DNA of 7,653 bases. It comes from Desulfobacteraceae bacterium. Lineage in GTDB: Bacteria; Desulfobacterota; DSM-4660; Desulfatiglandales; JALVMZ01. Of the stretch, positions 3,793-7,653 are shown in pieces. The notes beneath the pieces are model-generated. The model ran no database searches, was not told the origin of the DNA, and saw only the letters and a program-made list of their open reading frames with translations. Location of the stretch: assembly GCA_027032655.1 (NCBI GenBank), contig JALVMZ010000026.1, forward strand, positions 1 to 7,653, read 5' to 3'. Each line of letters begins with the position of its first letter. The stretch's first letter is position 1. Made by a program: the position numbers and the translations under genes.

Positions 3793-6225
3793 ATGAGCAG
3801 CAGTTTTCCAGAGGTTCCGGCAGATGAACTGAGGGCCAGAGTAAATCCTGATTCTTTGCCCTTTAAGCATACAGGAGAGCTTGATTTACCACAGGAAAGA
3901 ATCCTGGGGCAGGAAAGGGCAACAGAGGCCATAAAGTTTGGAATGGGTATGAAAGAGGATGGATATCATATTTATATAGCAGGACCCGACAAGGCAGGAT
4001 TGACATACACAGCAAGAGTCTTCCTTGAAGAGCAGGCCTCTAAGGAACCCACCCCGCCTGACTGGTGTTATGTATATAATTTCAAAGAGCCTGATAAACC
4101 AAAGGCCATTAAACTCTCTCCCGGGAAGGGCAGGGAGTTCAAAAAGGATATGAAACAATTTGTTGATAATATAAAGATCAGGATTCCTGAGGTGTTTGAG
4201 AGCCAGGATTTTCAGGGCAAAGAGGAGCAACTGCAAAAAGATTTTGAGTCATTTAGAAGAGAGATTATTGAATCACTTTCAGAGGAAGCAAAAAAGGAAG
4301 GATTTATCCTGCAGGTCTCTCAGGTGGGAATGGTGATTATCCCTGCTGGAAAAGATGGACAACCGCTTAATCAGGAAGAGCTGAGCGCGTTTACGGAAGA
4401 GGATAAAAATAGATTAAAAGAGAAGAGTGAAGAACTCCAGGCAAAGATGAAAGAGGTGGTAAATAAAATAAAGAATGAAGAAGAGGCCTTAAAGAAGAAA
4501 AAGGAAAACCTTAAAAAAGAGCTTGCGCTTACAATTGTGGAGGAAGAGATTGGACCTTATAAGAAGAAATATCAGGATGAGCAGGATGTCCTGGAATACT
4601 TAAAGCTTGTTCAGGAAGATATTGTAGAAAATATTGATGATTTTACAAAAAAACAGGAATCCCAGCAAATCACATTTCCACCGATTCCTTCCCAGTTAAA
4701 GGAAAGTGTGCTTAAAAAATACGAAGTGAATGTGCTCGTGGACAATTCAGAGACAAAAGGCGCACCAGTTGTAATAGAGTCCAATCCCAGTTATCCAAAC
4801 CTTTTTGGGACAATTGAGAGGCAGGCCCTTTTTGGCGCACTTTTTACTGATTTTACAATGATTAAACCAGGAGTCCTTCACAAGGCAAATGGTGGATATC
4901 TGGTAATGAAGGCGCTGGATCTGTTGAAGTGGTATTTCTCATGGGAGGCATTAAAAAGGGCCCTTAGAGATAAGAAGATAAGAATAGAAGACCTAGGAGA
5001 ACTCTATGGACTTTTGAGCACACGAACAATAAGACCTGAGCCGATCCCTCTTAATATCAAGATTGTGTTAACAGGGGATCCATTCCTTTTTGAGCTCCTT
5101 CACTTCTATGATGATCGGTTTCATAAACTCTTCAAAGTGAAGGCACATATGGATGACCGGATGGACAAAAAAGATGATACAATAATGAAAGTTTCTCAAA
5201 TGATAGGTAGATTCTGCAATGAAAATAATATCAGATACCTTGATAGAAGCGGTGTTGCAAGGGTTATTGAATATAGTATGGAGAAGACTGAGGACAGGGA
5301 AAAACTAACACTCGAGCTGGGAGATATAAGTGATCTTATCAGGGAGGCCAATTATTTTGCAGGTCTGAAAGGAGCAGAATTTATAGGTTATGAGCATGTG
5401 GAGGAGGCAATAAGGAGTAGAACATACAGGTCAAATCTCTATGAGGAGAGGATAAAGGAACTGATTACAAAGGATATATTCTGGATTGAGACTGATGGAT
5501 ACAGGGTGGGGCAGATAAATGGAATTTCAATACTCATGACAGGTGATTATGAGTTCGGCAGGCCAAACAGGATAACTGCAACCGTATCTGTTGGAAAGGA
5601 GGGCGTTATTGCAATAGAGAAGGAATCCAAGATGAGCGGAAACATACACACCAAAGGTGTAATGATTCTTACATCCTTTCTAAGAGAAAGATTTGCCCAT
5701 AACAAACCCATATCCCTCACTGCAACCCTGTGTTTTGAGCAGAGTTATGGCATGGTGGAAGGAGATAGTGCATCCAGCACAGAGCTGTTTGCATTGCTGA
5801 GTGCCCTTTCAGGGGTTCCCATATATCAGGGCATTGCAGTTACCGGATCAGTGAGCCAGAAAGGTGAGATACAGGCTGTTGGAGGTGTAAGCAGAAAGAT
5901 AGAAGCCTTTTATGATATATGTAAACATAAAGGGCTTAATGGTAAACAGGGGGTGATTATACCTGAGAAGAATGTCAAGAATCTTATGTTAAAACAGGAG
6001 GTAATTGATAGTGTAAAAGAGGGTAAATTTCATATATGGCCCATTAAAAGGGTTGAAGAGGGTATAGAGATACTGACGGGAATGAAGGCAGGAGAACTCC
6101 AGGAGGATGGAACATATCCAGAAGGAACCCTTTTTAGAAGAGTGGATGATAGACTCAGGGAACTGGCCAATATAGTCAAGAGGTTTGGAGAAGAAGAGAA
6201 AGAGAAAAAGACTGATAAAGAATAA
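3793..6225 (+). CDS. Lon-like Ser-Lys protease with degenerate AAA module (AAA_32/LonB-LonC type)
   Basis: 810 aa. The ATG has GGAGGT (3781-3786) 6 nt upstream. Order: N-terminal adaptor (DLPQERILGQERATEAIKFG, 31-50), an AAA-like core split by a charged coiled-coil insertion (about 140-290), and a Lon C-terminal protease domain (about 560-770). Catalytic residues are S659 in EGDSASSTELFALLSAL and K702 in GGVSRKIEAF, the Ser-Lys dyad of family S16. The ATPase motifs are altered: the P-loop position reads GPDKAGLT (64-71), so the GK[ST] lysine is Leu70. The Walker B position reads GGYLVMKALDLL (367-378), with no acidic DE pair. The sensor-like VLTGDPFLFELL (425-436) and FRELFKV-like segments remain. 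No transmembrane helices are seen, so this is not archaeal membrane LonB. It resembles the ATP-independent LonC idea; ATP independence is inferred. The C-terminus is lysine/glutamate-rich. Confidence 0.93.
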   Translation: MSSSFPEVPADELRARVNPDSLPFKHTGELDLPQERILGQERATEAIKFGMGMKEDGYHIYIAGPDKAGLTYTARVFLEEQASKEPTPPDWCYVYNFKEPDKPKAIKLSPGKGREFKKDMKQFVDNIKIRIPEVFESQDFQGKEEQLQKDFESFRREIIESLSEEAKKEGFILQVSQVGMVIIPAGKDGQPLNQEELSAFTEEDKNRLKEKSEELQAKMKEVVNKIKNEEEALKKKKENLKKELALTIVEEEIGPYKKKYQDEQDVLEYLKLVQEDIVENIDDFTKKQESQQITFPPIPSQLKESVLKKYEVNVLVDNSETKGAPVVIESNPSYPNLFGTIERQALFGALFTDFTMIKPGVLHKANGGYLVMKALDLLKWYFSWEALKRALRDKKIRIEDLGELYGLLSTRTIRPEPIPLNIKIVLTGDPFLFELLHFYDDRFHKLFKVKAHMDDRMDKKDDTIMKVSQMIGRFCNENNIRYLDRSGVARVIEYSMEKTEDREKLTLELGDISDLIREANYFAGLKGAEFIGYEHVEEAIRSRTYRSNLYEERIKELITKDIFWIETDGYRVGQINGISILMTGDYEFGRPNRITATVSVGKEGVIAIEKESKMSGNIHTKGVMILTSFLRERFAHNKPISLTATLCFEQSYGMVEGDSASSTELFALLSALSGVPIYQGIAVTGSVSQKGEIQAVGGVSRKIEAFYDICKHKGLNGKQGVIIPEKNVKNLMLKQEVIDSVKEGKFHIWPIKRVEEGIEILTGMKAGELQEDGTYPEGTLFRRVDDRLRELANIVKRFGEEEKEKKTDKE

Positions 6226-6253
6226 CCTTCAAACCATAAAGAGGAGCAATATT

Positions 6254-6712
6254 ATGGAAGCATCAAAACAATTTATAGAAATAAAAGAGATCCAGCTTGA
6301 ATCCGACCCAAGAAAAGGCAATATGGTAATACTCAAAGAGGGAGGAGAAGCGGAAAGGTATTTTATGATGTTTGTGGGAGATGCTGAATTTGCTGCAATT
6401 GCCATGGAAAAGGGCTTAGTGGAACCAAAAAGACCCTTTACACATCAGTTATATCTCAGCATACTTGAGAAGACCAATATGGAATTTCTTCGAGTTGAAA
6501 TAAATGACTTAAAGGAGGGAACCTATTATGCCAATGTTGTCTTAAAGTTAGATGGGGAAGAGATAAGGGTTGATAGCAGGCCCAGCGATGCCGTTGCCCT
6601 TGCACTCAACAGGAAAATACCGATTCTTGTAAGAGAAGACCTTTTCCGGAAAAAACTCACCCAGGAAGAGATAAAGGAATACGAAGACTTGGTCAAAACA
6701 GTAAAATTTTAG
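6254..6712 (+). CDS. Bifunctional-nuclease-domain protein (BFN, DUF151)
   Basis: 152 aa. The ATG at 6254 has GAGGAG (6241-6246) 7 nt upstream. A longer in-frame ATG at 6185 is rejected because it overlaps the protease gene, adds a purely basic 23-residue tail and lacks a ribosome site. The DUF151 fold is recognisable from GDAEFAAIA (42-50), RPFTHQL (60-66), EGTYYANV (88-95) and DSRPSDAVALAL (107-118). Plant members have reported nuclease activity; the biochemical role of bacterial members is poorly defined, so nuclease function here is an inference from family. No UVR/BC domain is attached, unlike in some longer homologues. It is the last gene of the operon, 28 bp after the protease stop, and converges on the Usp gene with a 7-bp gap. 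Confidence 0.92.
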   Translation: MEASKQFIEIKEIQLESDPRKGNMVILKEGGEAERYFMMFVGDAEFAAIAMEKGLVEPKRPFTHQLYLSILEKTNMEFLRVEINDLKEGTYYANVVLKLDGEEIRVDSRPSDAVALALNRKIPILVREDLFRKKLTQEEIKEYEDLVKTVKF

Positions 6713-6719
6713 AAAGTTG

Positions 6720-7592
6720 TTATTTTAAGATTAAAACTGAGGATCGGGCCTTTTTTATGAGTTTTTTTACCCTGTAGGTGGAAAAGAACTTTTCTAAAAT
6801 TGAACGATGTCCCATCCAGAGAGCTATCAGGCCCTTTTCTGCAGAATCAGATATGAATTGGTCAAGAAATGACATATCCAGGATAGATGCCCATATCTTG
6901 ATATTCTCATTTTTATAGTATTGAACGATCTCATTCATCTTATTATTAACCTGTTCCTTTATTTGATCTGATTGTGCAAGCCCCACAATTATGAGTTCGG
7001 TGTTGTAGAGGGTGACCATCTGTTTTATCAGTTCAAGGGATTCCTGGCTTACTCTGTCATGTTCCAGACAGCAGAGAATCTTATTGGGCTGTTTTTCCTC
7101 TTTTACAAGAAGTACCGAGCAGGGCGCTTTTAGTATAATCTTTTCAGGTAAATGCACATCTTGATCCCATGAACAGTCTCTATCTTTGTTACAGCCAAGT
7201 ATTATCAGGTCACTCTGTTCTTGTTCAGCTTCATCAAGTAGTTCTTTTACTGGGGGGCCAAATCTTATTTTTACTCTAAACTCTTTTTTACTTTTTCTAA
7301 CGCATATTTCCTCCCATATGTCTTTATTGGTTTTAATAAATTCATAAGTCCATTGTTTTTTACTATAAGGAGAGGTCTCTTCATCAGAAAAGTGGGCTAA
7401 AAATTCTTTTCGATATTCAGTGAGTGTTTTTACAATGGGTAAATTAATTATGTGGTTGTTAGATGTGTCAGGTTTTTTTGATTCAATCCCAAGGAGTGTA
7501 ATATCTGCCCAGGTATTCATGGCAAGTTTGGCTGCTTCATGGACCACATAGAGATTATATGGATTATTGTCCAGAGCCACCAGAATTTTCAT
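6720..7592 (-). CDS. Tandem-domain universal stress protein (UspA family)
   Basis: 290 aa from the ATG at 7592-7590, preceded by AGGGAG 7 nt upstream. An earlier in-frame ATG (7613) adds only MPAGRCP with no better site, and MKILVALD is the classical Usp opening. Domain 1 (about 1-164) has the VALD first strand and the FGPPVKELLDEAEQEQSDLI to APCSVLLV region. Domain 2 (about 170-290) restarts at NKILCCLEHD and ends in SSVLILK. The ATP-loop consensus G-x2-G-x9-G(S/T) is missing in both: domain 1 has GCNK (133-136) then no G/S, and domain 2 has GHRS (261-264). ATP binding is therefore doubtful, and a non-ATP-binding or regulatory role is more likely. Usp proteins are cytosolic stress and starvation proteins. 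The start overlaps the 3' end of the upstream frame by 29 nt, suggesting translational coupling. Confidence 0.9.
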   Translation of the reverse strand: MKILVALDNNPYNLYVVHEAAKLAMNTWADITLLGIESKKPDTSNNHIINLPIVKTLTEYRKEFLAHFSDEETSPYSKKQWTYEFIKTNKDIWEEICVRKSKKEFRVKIRFGPPVKELLDEAEQEQSDLIILGCNKDRDCSWDQDVHLPEKIILKAPCSVLLVKEEKQPNKILCCLEHDRVSQESLELIKQMVTLYNTELIIVGLAQSDQIKEQVNNKMNEIVQYYKNENIKIWASILDMSFLDQFISDSAEKGLIALWMGHRSILEKFFSTYRVKKLIKKARSSVLILK

Positions 7593-7653
7593 CGGGCATC
7601 TCCCTGCTGGCATTCAATTTTTGTTCTGCCTTTTCTATTGCATCATGTATCTC
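7564..7653 (-). CDS. 3' end of an upstream gene overlapping the Usp start (cut by window edge)
   Basis: On the - strand the frame entering from the right edge stays open for 29 codons and ends at TAA (7566-7564), inside the Usp gene. The peptide EIHDAIEKAEQKLNASREMP then DENSGGSGQ looks like an amphipathic, charged C-terminal helix plus a flexible tail. The other two - strand frames have stops within the last 40 bp of the window, so this is the only one that can carry a gene into the Usp promoter region. The visible part is too short to name a function; the 29-nt overlap with Usp supports co-transcription. Confidence 0.5.
   Translation of the reverse strand, partial: EIHDAIEKAEQKLNASREMPDENSGGSGQ

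Noticed and set aside
3526..4236. Several short open frames on both strands across the CULT gene and the start of the protease gene
   Set aside because: All overlap two well-supported genes and show no domain features.
3793..6225. Calling the protease classical Lon (LonA) or archaeal membrane LonB
   Set aside because: There is no Lon-N substrate domain, no intact Walker motifs and no transmembrane insertion; the layout matches the AAA_32-type Lon-like family instead.
6185..6253. Longer start for the BFN protein overlapping the protease gene
   Set aside because: The extra 23 residues are a lysine/arginine-rich readout of the protease's purine-rich 3' end, there is no ribosome site, and the ATG at 6254 has GAGGAG 7 nt upstream.
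6700..6760. AT-rich stretch between the BFN and Usp stops as a bidirectional terminator
   Set aside because: TAAAATTTTA is palindromic, but there is no G-C-containing stem; nothing firm can be called.

Overview
The window looks like chromosomal sequence from a free-living, AT-leaning Gram-negative bacterium, most likely Desulfobacterota (the former deltaproteobacteria) or a close relative. This is inferred from three things: the frequent use of AGA/AGG and ATA codons, the adenylate kinase with an insert-type LID, and the gene mix (AcuB-like CBS-ACT protein, Lon-like protease, bifunctional-nuclease domain, tandem Usp). I saw no phage, transposon, CRISPR, tRNA or rRNA signal.

Layout from left to right: (1) On the + strand, the 3' end of a TPR-repeat protein (open at the left edge) is followed after 4 bp by a crotonase-fold acyl-CoA enzyme whose active site is PaaG/isomerase-like. 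(2) On the - strand and converging on it is an AcuB-like CBS-CBS-ACT protein; a stem-loop suited to terminating its transcript lies inside the crotonase 3' end. (3) A 173-bp intergenic region carries back-to-back sigma70-like promoters for the CBS gene (-) and adenylate kinase (+), and an 8-bp perfect hairpin near the predicted 5' end of the adk mRNA. (4) adk (+) converges on a small secreted or membrane-anchored protein of unknown function (-). (5) From about 2940 a four-gene + strand operon begins: an unrecognised 133-aa protein, a standalone CULT-domain (cereblon thalidomide-binding-domain) protein, an 810-aa Lon-like Ser-Lys protease with degenerate ATPase motifs, and a bifunctional-nuclease-domain (DUF151) protein. 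Spacers are 17, 13 and 28 bp. (6) Converging on that operon is a two-domain universal stress protein (-), whose start overlaps the 3' end of a further - strand reading frame that enters from the right edge.

The highlight is the CULT-Lon gene pair. In eukaryotic cereblon a CULT domain is fused to a Lon-type N-terminal domain and selects substrates for degradation. Here a complete CULT protein, with the zinc cysteines, the three-tryptophan cage and the cage-flanking Glu-His all present, is encoded 13 bp upstream of a Lon-family protease that appears unable to use ATP. A reasonable hypothesis, not proven by sequence, is a prokaryotic protein-damage recognition and proteolysis module in which CULT is the ligand or degron reader and the Lon-like chamber is the executor.
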